A stretch of 64,000 nt of DNA from Exiguobacterium sp. KRL4 (lineage in GTDB: Bacteria; Bacillota; Bacilli; Exiguobacteriales; Exiguobacteriaceae). Positions 9,087-18,076 of the stretch are shown piece by piece. The notes beneath the pieces were generated by a model, which was given only the letters and a program-made list of their open reading frames with translations, searched no databases and was not told the origin of the DNA. The DNA lies in contig NZ_MOLV01000004.1 of NCBI RefSeq assembly GCF_001870785.1, positions 186,001 to 250,000 of the forward strand, given 5' to 3'. The translations under genes and the position numbers were made by a program. Every line of letters starts with the position of its first letter. The stretch's first letter is position 1.

Positions 9087-10256
9087 ATGAACTTGATGGA
9101 TGTACAACAAGCACAGACGGCGAAACCCGTCACGAAGTTAAACGGGAAAGACATTCCGGTGAACGGGGTAGGGAATTTTGCTTCATTGCTCCAGTATTTA
9201 GTACAACCGATGGCTGAGGCAGCTCAAAACACATTACCGGAACAACAGGTGTTACCGGTGGATGCAACAAACAATTCCGAAGTGAAAGCTTTGATTGTTC
9301 AGTTGTCGGCGCAACCGGAAAAAGTATTACAACTCCTCGATCAGCCGGAGTTAGAAGGCGTAACACAGGATCCGAAAAAAACGACGGAATTGCTCCAGTT
9401 CATCAAAACGATGCAAGAAGGTCAGGGAGAACAGGCGATGGACTTGTTTCAACAGCTCCCGACGGCTGTTCAGCAGACCATCGTAGCTGCCTTATCCTCT
9501 GTTCTTGGGGTAGTAAAAGAAAATGGGTTGCCAAAGGACGGTCAAGCGGTACCGGTTAATACAGTGACAAATGTACCATCTGATACAAAAAAATCGTTTG
9601 TTACGAAAACAATACCGTCGACAGTTGAAACCATGTTAACAAATACGAGTAAACCAGTAGTCAGTACTCCAATCGTCAAACCTCTTACTCCAACTGAAAC
9701 AGATGGAGTGACCGCTAAGTCATGGAATACGGTTAAAAAAGGACTCGAGTCGCTTCCGGTAGTCGCTGATCCAAAAGGTAACGAACAACCGGTATCATTA
9801 AATGGATTGAAACTCGACCGCTTGACGGTCGCAGCACCAGTCCTTTCACGGACGTCACCTACTACGCCTACCGTCGATGAACAATTGGCAACACGAATCG
9901 AGGCGGCTTTAAAACAAGCGCCCTTTTTAAAAGGAGCGGACGGTTCGACGCGGATGTCGATTCGGTTGTATCCGGAACAGTTAGGCGAGGTTGTCGTTCA
10001 GTTGGATCGAAAAGAAGGACTGCTTACGGTCAAGCTATTCGCAGCAACCGAACAAGCGAAACAACTGATGGACCAACAACTTGGAAAGTTACATACGTCG
10101 CTTCAACCACAAGCACCACTCGTCAAAGTCGAGACGGGATTGCTCGCATCGAGCGTCAAGGAGTTTGAACAAGGATTGCCACAAGAACGACGCGAACGAC
10201 AACAGGAAGAACCTGTGCCATACGAGGAAGAACTAGAGGAGGATGAAGATGACTGA
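9087..10256 (+). CDS. fliK: FliK, hook-length control protein
   Basis: Secreted molecular ruler that switches export from hook to filament. 389 aa. A long, low-complexity N-terminal part (about 1-265, rich in Gln, Pro, Thr) precedes the conserved C-terminal Flg_hook domain (about 270-350), with SIRLYPEQLGEVVVQL and a helix ending in LMDQQLGKLHTSL. An acidic tail (about 378-389) ends the protein. The last 8 nt overlap the flgD start. The N-terminal two thirds are recognisable only by composition. Confidence 0.9.
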   Translation: MNLMDVQQAQTAKPVTKLNGKDIPVNGVGNFASLLQYLVQPMAEAAQNTLPEQQVLPVDATNNSEVKALIVQLSAQPEKVLQLLDQPELEGVTQDPKKTTELLQFIKTMQEGQGEQAMDLFQQLPTAVQQTIVAALSSVLGVVKENGLPKDGQAVPVNTVTNVPSDTKKSFVTKTIPSTVETMLTNTSKPVVSTPIVKPLTPTETDGVTAKSWNTVKKGLESLPVVADPKGNEQPVSLNGLKLDRLTVAAPVLSRTSPTTPTVDEQLATRIEAALKQAPFLKGADGSTRMSIRLYPEQLGEVVVQLDRKEGLLTVKLFAATEQAKQLMDQQLGKLHTSLQPQAPLVKVETGLLASSVKEFEQGLPQERRERQQEEPVPYEEELEEDEDD

Positions 10257-10719
10257 GTCAATCAAAAATGATGCGTCTTCTTACCAATTACCGGATAAAA
10301 CGAAAGTACCATCCAGTAATACGATGGACAAAGACATGTTCATGAAAATCTTGATCGCCCAGCTATCGAACCAAGACCCGACTGCCCCGATGGAGGACAA
10401 GGAATTCATCTCACAGATGGCCCAATTTTCTTCGCTCGAACAGATGCAAGCGATTGGGAAAGGGATGGATACGATGATGCTCAATCAGCATGCAGGAGCA
10501 TTGTTGACTTACAGTAACTTGATCGGAAAAGCGGTCAGTTACGAAGGTGAAACCACGACAACAGATGCAACAGGTGCTGAAGTATCGTCAGCCGTTAAAG
10601 AAACGGCAAACGTCCTGAGCGTAAAACGGGACGGAGTAGACGTCGTCGCCGAGTTATCAAATGGGAAAAGTGTCAGTGTCTACGAATTGACTGAGATTAA
10701 AACAAAGGAGGAAAAATAA
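10249..10719 (+). CDS. flgD: FlgD, hook-cap scaffold protein
   Basis: Cap needed for hook polymerisation. 156 aa. The N-terminal half carries the family block DMFMKILIAQLSNQDPTAPM and SQMAQFSSLEQMQ. The short C-terminal beta part is compatible with the short FlgD of Bacilli. ATG 10243 is also in frame but abuts the AGAGGAGG; ATG 10249 has 6-nt spacing and gives MTESIKNDA. The stop overlaps the next start by one base (TAATG). Confidence 0.94.
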   Translation: MTESIKNDASSYQLPDKTKVPSSNTMDKDMFMKILIAQLSNQDPTAPMEDKEFISQMAQFSSLEQMQAIGKGMDTMMLNQHAGALLTYSNLIGKAVSYEGETTTTDATGAEVSSAVKETANVLSVKRDGVDVVAELSNGKSVSVYELTEIKTKEEK

Positions 10720-11615
10720 TGTTACGTTCAATGTATTCAGGAATCAGTGGGTTAAAGAACTTCCAGACAAAATTAGATGTCGTCGGGAATAACATCGCCA
10801 ACGTCAATACGTTTGGTTATAAAAAAGGCCGTGTCACGTTTAAGGATCTTGTCAACCAATCAGTTGGTTCCGCGTCAGGCGCAGGCGGTGGCGTCGGGGG
10901 AACAAACCCGAAGCAAGTAGGACTTGGTGCATCGATGTCAACAGTCGATAATGTCTATAATCAAGGGGCATTACAAAATACTGGGCGAACGCTTGATGTC
11001 GGGATTTCAGGTGAAGGATTTTATCAAGTCTTAACGGCAGACGGTGTACGTTATTCTCGTTCCGGTAACTTTTATACAGATCTTCAAGGAAACATTGTAA
11101 CGGGAGATGGAAACTATCTCGTAGGATTGTCTGATCCACCGCCTGCTAATCCAGGACAGCCACCTGCAAATCAAGATGATTTACCAGCAAATGAATATGA
11201 TGAACAAGGTCAAATCACAAACAAAGTAAACAATGGCTATATGAAATTACAAATTCCGACGGGAGCACAAAACTTAGCGATCGGTAAAGACGGACTAGTC
11301 ACGTTTGTTGACGGGACAGGTAATCTGCAACGTGTAGGTTACGTATCGATGGCGAATTTTGCAAACCCAGGTGGTCTTGAAAAATCAGGGGTAAACTTGT
11401 TTGCCGCTTCTCAAAACTCGGGCATCGCAGCGACTGGCACACCAAGCACAAATGGTCTTGGACAACTGACGTCCGGTACACTCGAAATGTCAAACGTTGA
11501 TTTGTCGGAAGAATTCACAGAAATGATCATTGCACAACGTGGTTTTCAGGCGAACACACGAATCATCACGACGTCTGACCAAATTTTAGAAGAACTCGTT
11601 AACTTGAAACGATGA
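10719..11615 (+). CDS. flgE: FlgE, flagellar hook protein (FlgG-like family)
   Basis: Subunit of the hook joining rod and filament. 298 aa. The N-terminus MLRSMYSGISGLKNFQTKLD with VGNNIANVNTFGYKK and the C-terminus MIIAQRGFQANTRIITTSDQ are the paired coiled-coil ends of all axial proteins. It is longer than the Bacillus subtilis FlgE (264 aa). Part of the excess is a Pro/Asn/Asp-rich stretch near residues 136-160 with repeated PAN units. The downstream flbD-like start overlaps its stop by 4 nt. Confidence 0.92.
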   Translation: MLRSMYSGISGLKNFQTKLDVVGNNIANVNTFGYKKGRVTFKDLVNQSVGSASGAGGGVGGTNPKQVGLGASMSTVDNVYNQGALQNTGRTLDVGISGEGFYQVLTADGVRYSRSGNFYTDLQGNIVTGDGNYLVGLSDPPPANPGQPPANQDDLPANEYDEQGQITNKVNNGYMKLQIPTGAQNLAIGKDGLVTFVDGTGNLQRVGYVSMANFANPGGLEKSGVNLFAASQNSGIAATGTPSTNGLGQLTSGTLEMSNVDLSEEFTEMIIAQRGFQANTRIITTSDQILEELVNLKR

Positions 11616-11848
11616 TCACACTGACGACATTACGTGAAGCACCGCTTGTCTTAAATGCAATCTTAATCGAAGCGGTCCGGTCAACACCCGATACAACGAT
11701 CCAACTGGTCGGGGGACAGACCTATGTCGTAAAAGAAACGTTAGAAGAGGTAAAAGCAGCGACAATCGACTTTTACCGACAAGTCGGATTGATGGGCTTG
11801 AACAGTGCTAGGAGGCTCGAAGATGGCAGAAGAAAAGAAGAAGAGTAA
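11612..11848 (+). CDS. swrD: FlbD/SwrD family flagellar protein
   Basis: Small protein of 78 aa that begins MITLTTLREAPLVLNAILIE, the hallmark of the FlbD/SwrD family. In Bacillus subtilis SwrD raises flagellar power for swarming; the biochemical action is not known. The family core (about 1-60) has ETTPDTTIQL-like and KETLEEV elements. It overlaps flgE by 4 nt and the fliL start by 26 nt. The charged C-terminal tail (RRLEDGRRKEEE) may simply result from that overlap. Confidence 0.88.
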   Translation: MITLTTLREAPLVLNAILIEAVRSTPDTTIQLVGGQTYVVKETLEEVKAATIDFYRQVGLMGLNSARRLEDGRRKEEE

Positions 11849-12272
11849 ATTAAAATTACCACTCATCATGATCGTCGTCGCACTCATGATGATCGGTGCC
11901 GGTTACATGCTTTCGAAATATTTATTGACGAGTGATCCGACGGAAGCAAAGGTCGAACAGCCGACCGGCGTTGAACTCGAGGAACGCAGTTTTCAAACCG
12001 ACGACTTGACGACGAATATCGCGGATGAACGATTCTTAAACGTTCAATTCACGATCGTTACGGACGACGCGGCGACACGAGAAGAACTAGAGTTACGTAA
12101 ATTCCAAATCAACAACATCATCTTGGGAGATCTCGCTTCGATGAAAAAACAAGATTTGGATTCAAAACAAGACATGGCGAAACTTGAGGAAAAATTACGG
12201 GGACAATTCAAAAAACTCCTGCAAGAAGGCGATGTTCAACGTGTCTATACGACGAAAAAAATCATCCAGTGA
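11823..12272 (+). CDS. fliL: FliL, basal-body associated stator protein
   Basis: 149 aa with a Lys-rich N-terminus, one membrane segment (about 12-32) and an outside domain resembling stomatin-like SPFH folds, known to support the stators. The conserved element near residues 62-82 (LTTNIADERFLNVQFTIV) is typical. ATG 11823 lies 7 nt after AGGAGG (11810-11815); the earlier GTG 11805 lacks a site. Confidence 0.92.
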   Translation: MAEEKKKSKLKLPLIMIVVALMMIGAGYMLSKYLLTSDPTEAKVEQPTGVELEERSFQTDDLTTNIADERFLNVQFTIVTDDAATREELELRKFQINNIILGDLASMKKQDLDSKQDMAKLEEKLRGQFKKLLQEGDVQRVYTTKKIIQ

Positions 12273-12281
12273 GGTGGCCGC

Positions 12282-13265
12282 ATGAGCGAAGTATTATCAC
12301 AACATGAAATTGACGCCCTGCTATCAGCCATTTCAAGCGGAGATATGGAAGTCGAGGAAATACGTAGCCAAGAAGAAGAGCGACGGGTCAAAGTCTATGA
12401 CTTTAAACGGGCGTTACGATTCTCGAAAGATCAGATGCGTAACCTGACGCGAATTCATGAACAATTCGCTCGGGTCTTGACGACTCATTTCTCAGCACAA
12501 CTCAGAACATACGTCCAGTTTACGGTCAACACGGTTGAACAGTTACCCTATGATGAATTCATCCATTCGATTCCGAACATGACGCTAATCAATCTCGTTA
12601 ATCTTCATCCACTGGACGGTCGTGTCATCTTTGAAGTCAACCCGAACATCGCCTATGCGATGCTCGACCGTCTGCTTGGTGGACCCGGCGAAGGGATGAA
12701 TAAAATCGAGAACCTGACGGAAATCGAAACCCGCATCTTGACACAATTGTTCAAGCGGGCCTTTGTCCAATACGGGGCAGCATGGGAATCGATTGCGGAG
12801 ATTGAGGCGGAGTATGACGACTTAGAGATCAACCCACAGTTTCTTCAACTCGTGTCACCAAATGAGACGGTCATTCTCGTCTCGATTTATGTGACGGTTG
12901 GTGAAGTGAGCGGGACGCTCAACGTCTGTCTACCGTTCGTGACACTCGAACCGATTATTCCGAAACTATCGAGCCACTTTTGGATGCAACAAGAAAAACG
13001 AAAGTCAGCCGATAATCAAGAGTCTGAACATATGCAAACACAGTTGATGGGATCAATCGTCGATTTGAAAGCAGTGCTCGGCCAGACGGAACTTTCGTTT
13101 GGAGAATTGTTACACCTCGAAGTAGGCGACTGCCTGTCCCTGCAGACACGTACATCTGATCCGGTTGAATTGTTTGTCGATGATCGGAAAATGTTCAAAG
13201 CGCGACCTGGTCTGAATGGGAAGCATCTCGCTTTACAAGTCTTACAACGAATTGAGGAGGAATAA
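12282..13265 (+). CDS. fliM: FliM, flagellar motor switch protein
   Basis: C-ring subunit that binds phosphorylated CheY. 327 aa. The N-terminal peptide VLSQHEIDALLSAI is the CheY-P docking motif. The middle domain includes YDFKRALRFSKDQMRNLTRI, and the C-terminal FliN-like domain covers about 250-325. The start ATG 12282 is preceded by GAGGTGG. It lies one base before the fliY start (13267). Confidence 0.97.
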   Translation: MSEVLSQHEIDALLSAISSGDMEVEEIRSQEEERRVKVYDFKRALRFSKDQMRNLTRIHEQFARVLTTHFSAQLRTYVQFTVNTVEQLPYDEFIHSIPNMTLINLVNLHPLDGRVIFEVNPNIAYAMLDRLLGGPGEGMNKIENLTEIETRILTQLFKRAFVQYGAAWESIAEIEAEYDDLEINPQFLQLVSPNETVILVSIYVTVGEVSGTLNVCLPFVTLEPIIPKLSSHFWMQQEKRKSADNQESEHMQTQLMGSIVDLKAVLGQTELSFGELLHLEVGDCLSLQTRTSDPVELFVDDRKMFKARPGLNGKHLALQVLQRIEEE

Positions 13266-13266
13266 C

Positions 13267-14385
13267 ATGAGCGATATGCTTTCGCAAGATGAAATCGATG
13301 CGTTATTACGCGGGACCCCATCGGCTGAAGAACCAACCGATACAAGTTCAACCGATGAGTTAAGTCAATTGGACGACATGGAGATTGACGCGCTAGGAGA
13401 AGTCGGGAATATCTCGCTTGGAAACTCCGCGACGGCCCTGTCCGCCTTATTGAATCAAAAAGTCGAGATCACGACGCCGCACGTCCGGATGATTACGATG
13501 GAAGAGTTACGGAGTCGGTATCCGATACCACACGTTGCCCTTCGTGTTGGTTATACAGAAGGATTTAAAGGAGAAAACGTCTTGATTTTGACACAACGGG
13601 ATGCCTCGGTCATTGCCAATCTGATGATGGGTGGCGACGGTGTCGTGGACGAAAGTCTAGAGATGGAGCCGATTGCGTTATCTGCTGTCCAAGAAGCAAT
13701 GAACCAGATGATGGGCGCTGCTGCGACATCGATGTCGACCGTCTTCTCGATGCGGATCGATATTTCACCGCCAGCGGTTGAAATTTTTGATTTTTCACAA
13801 GAAAAAAGTATCGTCGACAGCTTTTCGTTATGGGAAAGCATGGTCATTATTGAATTTGATTTAAAAATCGGCACACTGATTGATTCAAAAATCGTCCAGT
13901 TGGCACCCCTTGAATTTTCAAAACAGTTGATTCAGAAATTATTTAATGCTAGTACGACAACTACTCAAGCACCACCGGTCAGCCAACCGGAACCAATGCG
14001 TGAACAGCCTGTGCCTAGCAAGCAACCAGAACCACGTTATGAAGCACCGCCGGAACCGAAAAAAGAACCGGTCGGAGTCAGCCCTGTTCAATTCGGTCAG
14101 TTTTCCGAAGTACAACCAGAAGGTCCACCTGGAAATATCGGCATGCTTTATGATGTTCCATTAAATGTAACCGTTGAGCTTGGTCGGACGCGTCGTTCAG
14201 TCCGCGATATTCTTGAACTAACCCAAGGATCGATCATTGAACTCGATAAATTAGCCGGTGAACCGGTAGACGTATTCGTCAACAATACGTTGATTGCAAC
14301 AGGAGAAGTCGTCGTCATTGAAGAAAACTTCGGTGTACGGATTACAGAGATCGTTAATACAAAAGAACGTCTACGGATGTTCTAA
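13267..14385 (+). CDS. fliY: FliY, switch protein and CheY-P phosphatase (FliN/CheC fusion)
   Basis: Gram-positive form of FliN, 372 aa. Three parts are visible: an N-terminal FliM-like CheY-P-binding peptide (MLSQDEIDALLRG, about 4-16), a CheC/CheX phosphatase core (about 40-225) with two acidic-Asn motifs (ALGEVGNISLGNSATALS and AVQEAMNQMMGAAATS), and a C-terminal FliN (SpoA) domain (about 290-370). A Pro/Glu/Gln-rich linker (about 232-285) joins the last two. The start ATG 13267 follows GAGGAGG by 6 nt. Both phosphatase motifs look intact, so active CheY-P removal at the switch is likely. Confidence 0.96.
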   Translation: MSDMLSQDEIDALLRGTPSAEEPTDTSSTDELSQLDDMEIDALGEVGNISLGNSATALSALLNQKVEITTPHVRMITMEELRSRYPIPHVALRVGYTEGFKGENVLILTQRDASVIANLMMGGDGVVDESLEMEPIALSAVQEAMNQMMGAAATSMSTVFSMRIDISPPAVEIFDFSQEKSIVDSFSLWESMVIIEFDLKIGTLIDSKIVQLAPLEFSKQLIQKLFNASTTTTQAPPVSQPEPMREQPVPSKQPEPRYEAPPEPKKEPVGVSPVQFGQFSEVQPEGPPGNIGMLYDVPLNVTVELGRTRRSVRDILELTQGSIIELDKLAGEPVDVFVNNTLIATGEVVVIEENFGVRITEIVNTKERLRMF

Positions 14386-14397
14386 GGAGGAAATAGG

Positions 14398-14763
14398 ATG
14401 AGTGCAAAAGTTTTGATCGTAGATGATGCAGCTTTCATGCGAATGATGATTAAGGAAATTTTATCGAAGAATGGATATGACGTTGTAGGAGAAGCGGAAA
14501 ACGGTCGTGAAGCCGTTTCGAAATATAAAGAGCTATCACCGGACCTTGTCACACTGGATATCACGATGCCGGAAATGGATGGTATTTCGGCTTTAAAAGA
14601 AATCAAAGCGTTTAATCCGGCTGCTAAAGTCATCATGTGTTCCGCGATGGGACAACAATCGATGGTTATTGATGCCATTCAAGCAGGGGCGAAGGATTTC
14701 ATCGTCAAACCATTCCAAGCGGATCGTGTACTCGAAGCCGTTTCGAAAACCATTTCATCATGA
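14398..14763 (+). CDS. cheY: CheY, chemotaxis response regulator
   Basis: Single receiver domain, 121 aa. The acidic pocket is VDDA near residues 8-11, the phospho-acceptor is Asp54 (TLDITMPEMDG), and the Thr/Ser and Lys switch residues lie in CSAMG and FIVKPF. CheA phosphorylates it, and CheY-P binds FliM and FliY. It stands between fliY and fliO as in Bacillus, with AAGGAGG 7 nt before the start and a 4-nt overlap with fliO. Confidence 0.97.
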   Translation: MSAKVLIVDDAAFMRMMIKEILSKNGYDVVGEAENGREAVSKYKELSPDLVTLDITMPEMDGISALKEIKAFNPAAKVIMCSAMGQQSMVIDAIQAGAKDFIVKPFQADRVLEAVSKTISS

Positions 14764-15257
14764 AAAGACTGACCTGTTTGACCTGTTTGCTCCTGTTATT
14801 GCTGATAAATCACGTCGGTGCTGAAACAGTGGAAGAGAATCTGAATCCATCTAAGAAGAATGAACCTACAACACAACAGGTCGACGGGTCATCGACGGTC
14901 GTCACGATTGTGAAAATCGTCGTGACGCTCGTAGTCTTAATCGGCGGATTTATCGTTGCCGTCCGTTTCATCAATGAACGGACGAAAGGTGTCCGTCAGT
15001 CGAACAGGCTCTCCCATCTAGGTGGTGTATCGCTTGGCAAAGATCGATCTGTTCAGCTCGTGAAGGTTCACGGTAAGGTTTACGTCGTCGGTGTCGGTCA
15101 GAACGTTGAGTTGATCGATACGATCGAGGAAGATTCCGAATGGGCATCGACGACCGATCTACCGGAAGACGAGTTACATACATCAACGGCGTCTCCGTTT
15201 CTGGAATCGTTTAAGCAACAGCTGGATCAGTTCCAGAAGAATCGAGGACGTTCATGA
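14760..15257 (+). CDS. fliO: FliO/FliZ, export-gate assembly protein
   Basis: 165 aa. An N-terminal hydrophobic segment (about 3-21) ending in GAE looks like a signal peptide. A second membrane helix lies at about 46-66, followed by a cytoplasmic domain with LGGVSLGKDRSVQLVKVHGK, typical of FliO. The family assists FliP ring assembly. It overlaps both cheY (ATGA) and fliP (ATGA). Confidence 0.9.
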   Translation: MKRLTCLTCLLLLLLINHVGAETVEENLNPSKKNEPTTQQVDGSSTVVTIVKIVVTLVVLIGGFIVAVRFINERTKGVRQSNRLSHLGGVSLGKDRSVQLVKVHGKVYVVGVGQNVELIDTIEEDSEWASTTDLPEDELHTSTASPFLESFKQQLDQFQKNRGRS

Positions 15258-15922
15258 CGACGATTGAAAATTTGATTTCACTGGATACGCCGTCTGGGAC
15301 GGCGACCTCGATTAAGTTACTTGTACTACTGACACTTTTATCACTCGCACCATCGCTTTTGATTTTAATGACGTGTTTCACCCGTGTCATCGTCGTCTTG
15401 TCCTTTGTCCGTTCGGCACTGGGTACACAGCAGACACCGCCGAACCAACTGCTTGTTGGACTGGCTTTGTTCATCACGTTATTTGTCATGGCCCCTATCT
15501 TGACGGAGCTCAATACGACAGCATTACAACCGTATATGGATGAGAAGATCAGTCAAGACGAGGCATTTGATAAGGCCGGCGGTACGATGAAACGATTCAT
15601 GTCGCAGTACACACGAACAAATGACTTAGAGTTGTTTTTGAAATACGGCAATTATGAAAAACCAGAAAAGGTGGAAGATATTCCACTCGTCGCATTAGTA
15701 CCAGCCTACGCGATTAGCGAGTTGAAGACCGCCTTTCAAATTGGCTTCATGATCTTCATTCCTTTTCTCGTCATCGATATGGTCGTCTCGAGTGTCTTGA
15801 TGTCGATGGGGATGATGATGTTACCACCGGTCATGATTGCGTTACCGTTTAAATTATTACTATTCATTTTGGTAGATGGTTGGCATTTGATTGTCGAGTC
15901 ACTACTCGTCAGCATGCGATAG
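15254..15922 (+). CDS. fliP: FliP, flagellar export-gate membrane protein
   Basis: Core of the type III export channel. 222 aa with four membrane helices; signatures LMTCFTRVIVVLSFVRSALG and IPAYAISEL-like (VPAYAISELKTAFQIGF) are clear, as is MGMMMLPPVMIALPFKLLLF. Unlike many proteobacterial FliP proteins it shows no long cleavable signal peptide. Overlaps fliO by 4 nt. Confidence 0.96.
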   Translation: MTTIENLISLDTPSGTATSIKLLVLLTLLSLAPSLLILMTCFTRVIVVLSFVRSALGTQQTPPNQLLVGLALFITLFVMAPILTELNTTALQPYMDEKISQDEAFDKAGGTMKRFMSQYTRTNDLELFLKYGNYEKPEKVEDIPLVALVPAYAISELKTAFQIGFMIFIPFLVIDMVVSSVLMSMGMMMLPPVMIALPFKLLLFILVDGWHLIVESLLVSMR

Positions 15923-15932
15923 GGGGGACGAC

Positions 15933-16205
15933 ATGACGCAGGAAATGATTATTCAATTAGCCAGTTCGGCTGTTTGGACCTTGCTCAAGGTCTCAGCTCC
16001 GCTCTTGCTTGTCTCACTCGTCGTCGGCCTTCTCGTCAGCATTTTACAAGCGACGACACAAATCCAAGAGCAGACGTTATCGTTTGTTCCGAAGATTGTT
16101 GCGGTATTTTTAGCCCTCGTCTTTTTTGGACCATGGATCATGGAAGAACTGAAGACGTTTACGATTGAAATTTTTAAACAGATTGCAGAGGTTTCACGGA
16201 AATGA
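15933..16205 (+). CDS. fliQ: FliQ, flagellar export-gate membrane protein
   Basis: 90 aa with two membrane helices (about 14-38 and 50-72); motifs SAPLLLVSLVVGLLVSILQA and LSFVPKIVAVFLAL are typical. Start ATG 15933 follows AGGGGGG by 6 nt. Upstream in-frame codons back to 15891 are fliP shadow. Overlaps fliR by 4 nt. Confidence 0.95.
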   Translation: MTQEMIIQLASSAVWTLLKVSAPLLLVSLVVGLLVSILQATTQIQEQTLSFVPKIVAVFLALVFFGPWIMEELKTFTIEIFKQIAEVSRK

Positions 16206-16969
16206 CGTTACTGTCCTTTGTCAGTGTCTTTTTACTTGTGTTTGGTCGAATTGTCGGATTTCTTGTTGCAGCTCCCTTGTTTTCATCCAAGCAATTACCG
16301 GCGCAACACAAATTAGCGATTGCTGCCGGTCTTGCCTATTTTGCAAGTTATGCCGTCAAGACAACCGTTCAAGTCGATGATATTGATTTCTTTTTTCGGA
16401 TGGGGACAGAAGTCATCATCGGACTCGCCCTTGGTCTACTCGCTAGTTTTTTACTGTATGCACCACAGATTGCAGGATCGATCATCGATTTACAGATGGG
16501 TCTTGCGATGGCATCAGCGTATGATCCGATGTTTGGTGGTCAATCGCCCATCATTGGTCGCTTTTATTATATGTTGACGCTACTTGTTTTACTGGCTTCC
16601 GACATGCATCTGATTTTGCTTGACGGCATCTACACCAGTTTTGAGATTTTTCCTCCAGGAAGTCCAATTGGTGTAACGGGAGAGGCGGGGATGAGTTTAG
16701 TCGTCCGTGTCATCGGAATGGCGATGTTGACTGCATTACAGATGGCGATGCCCTTAGTCGTCTCACTATTTTTAGTCGATTTGGCGCTTGGATTTTTAGC
16801 GAAAACGGCTCCGCAGTTCAATATTTTTGCAATCGGTTTTTCGGTCAAGCTATTGATGGGATACGCCATTTTATTTTTACTTGCCGGTGCGATGATTACA
16901 GGGATTTCTCGATTTGTTCCATTATTACAAGAAGTATTGTCGGACGCGATTCAATTACTAGGAGGTTGA
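16202..16969 (+). CDS. fliR: FliR, flagellar export-gate membrane protein
   Basis: 255 aa with about six membrane helices, as for the family. Characteristic pieces are RIVGFLVAAPLFSSKQLPAQ near the start and LQMGLAMASAYDP in the middle. It starts inside the fliQ stop (ATGA) and ends one nt before flhB. Confidence 0.95.
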   Translation: MTLLSFVSVFLLVFGRIVGFLVAAPLFSSKQLPAQHKLAIAAGLAYFASYAVKTTVQVDDIDFFFRMGTEVIIGLALGLLASFLLYAPQIAGSIIDLQMGLAMASAYDPMFGGQSPIIGRFYYMLTLLVLLASDMHLILLDGIYTSFEIFPPGSPIGVTGEAGMSLVVRVIGMAMLTALQMAMPLVVSLFLVDLALGFLAKTAPQFNIFAIGFSVKLLMGYAILFLLAGAMITGISRFVPLLQEVLSDAIQLLGG

Positions 16970-16970
16970 G

Positions 16971-18062
16971 ATGAAGACGTACAAGTTAACCCTCGACCTC
17001 CAGTATTTTGCAGGCGAAAAGACAGAAAAAGCATCTCCTAAAAAACGAGATGATTCCAGAAAAAAGGGACAGGTCGCAAAGTCAGCCGATTTGACGAGCA
17101 GTCTCATGTTATTCGGAATGTTTTTAGTGTTATTTTTCTTTGGTCCGTTCTTAGGAAAACGATTCGTCATGGTGCTAGAAGATGGCTTAAGTGCGCAAAC
17201 TGTACTGGTCGCTGTTGAAGAAGGACGCGTTCAAGAAATTATGATCGAGATGTTGATTCAGATGGGCATTCTTGTTTCGCCTTTTTTTGTGACAGCTGTT
17301 GTAATCGGAATTTTAGGAAATTTCGTGCAAATCGGAGCGTTACTCAGTTCAGAATCGATTCAACCAAAACTTGATCGGATCAACCCCTTACAAGGTGTAA
17401 AACGTATTGTTAGTATGAAAGCACTGATCGAATTTTTAAAATCGGTGTTCAAATTACTTGTTATTGGTGTGACAAGTGGAACCGTATTATGGAACAACAA
17501 GGTAGAGATTTCACGCTTGACGTCGGAGCCAATCGGCGACGCTTTAGCCATCATTGGTCACTTGACCTTCTTGTTAGGTATCTCAGTCAGCATCACGTTG
17601 ATTGTGTTAGCCGTCCTTGATTTTGCTTATCAAAAATTTGACTTCGAAAAATCGATTCGGATGAGTAAACAAGATTTAAAGGATGAGCATAAGAATACAG
17701 AAGGCGATCCGCAAATCAAAGGGAAAATCAAACAGCAACAACGCGAAATGGCGATGCGACGGATGATGCAAGAAATACCGAATGCCGATGTCGTCATTAC
17801 GAATCCAACCCATTACGCGGTGGCGATTCAATATGATGACGGCAAACATGCAGCGCCGATTGTCGTCGCAAAGGGAGTGGATGCTGTCGCATTCCGGATT
17901 CGGGAGAAGGCGACAGCAGCCGAGATTCCGATTATCGAAAACAGACCGCTCGCACGAGCATTATTCGCAAAATCAGAAATAGGGATGGCAGTGGATGAAT
18001 CATTTTATCAGGCACTCGCTGAAACACTTGCCTTTGTCTATCAAATGAAACAAGCGAAATGA
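16971..18062 (+). CDS. flhB: FlhB, export-gate protein and substrate-specificity switch
   Basis: 363 aa. The N-terminus has EKTEKASPKKRDDSRKKGQV, the standard positively charged lead. Four membrane helices span about 32-215. The cytoplasmic domain holds the self-cleavage site Asn278-Pro279-Thr280-His281. Cleavage there, together with FliK, changes export from hook to filament proteins. An intact NPTH suggests normal switching. 1 nt after fliR, 14 nt before flhA. Confidence 0.97.
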   Translation: MKTYKLTLDLQYFAGEKTEKASPKKRDDSRKKGQVAKSADLTSSLMLFGMFLVLFFFGPFLGKRFVMVLEDGLSAQTVLVAVEEGRVQEIMIEMLIQMGILVSPFFVTAVVIGILGNFVQIGALLSSESIQPKLDRINPLQGVKRIVSMKALIEFLKSVFKLLVIGVTSGTVLWNNKVEISRLTSEPIGDALAIIGHLTFLLGISVSITLIVLAVLDFAYQKFDFEKSIRMSKQDLKDEHKNTEGDPQIKGKIKQQQREMAMRRMMQEIPNADVVITNPTHYAVAIQYDDGKHAAPIVVAKGVDAVAFRIREKATAAEIPIIENRPLARALFAKSEIGMAVDESFYQALAETLAFVYQMKQAK

Positions 18063-18076
18063 AAGGATGAAGCATC

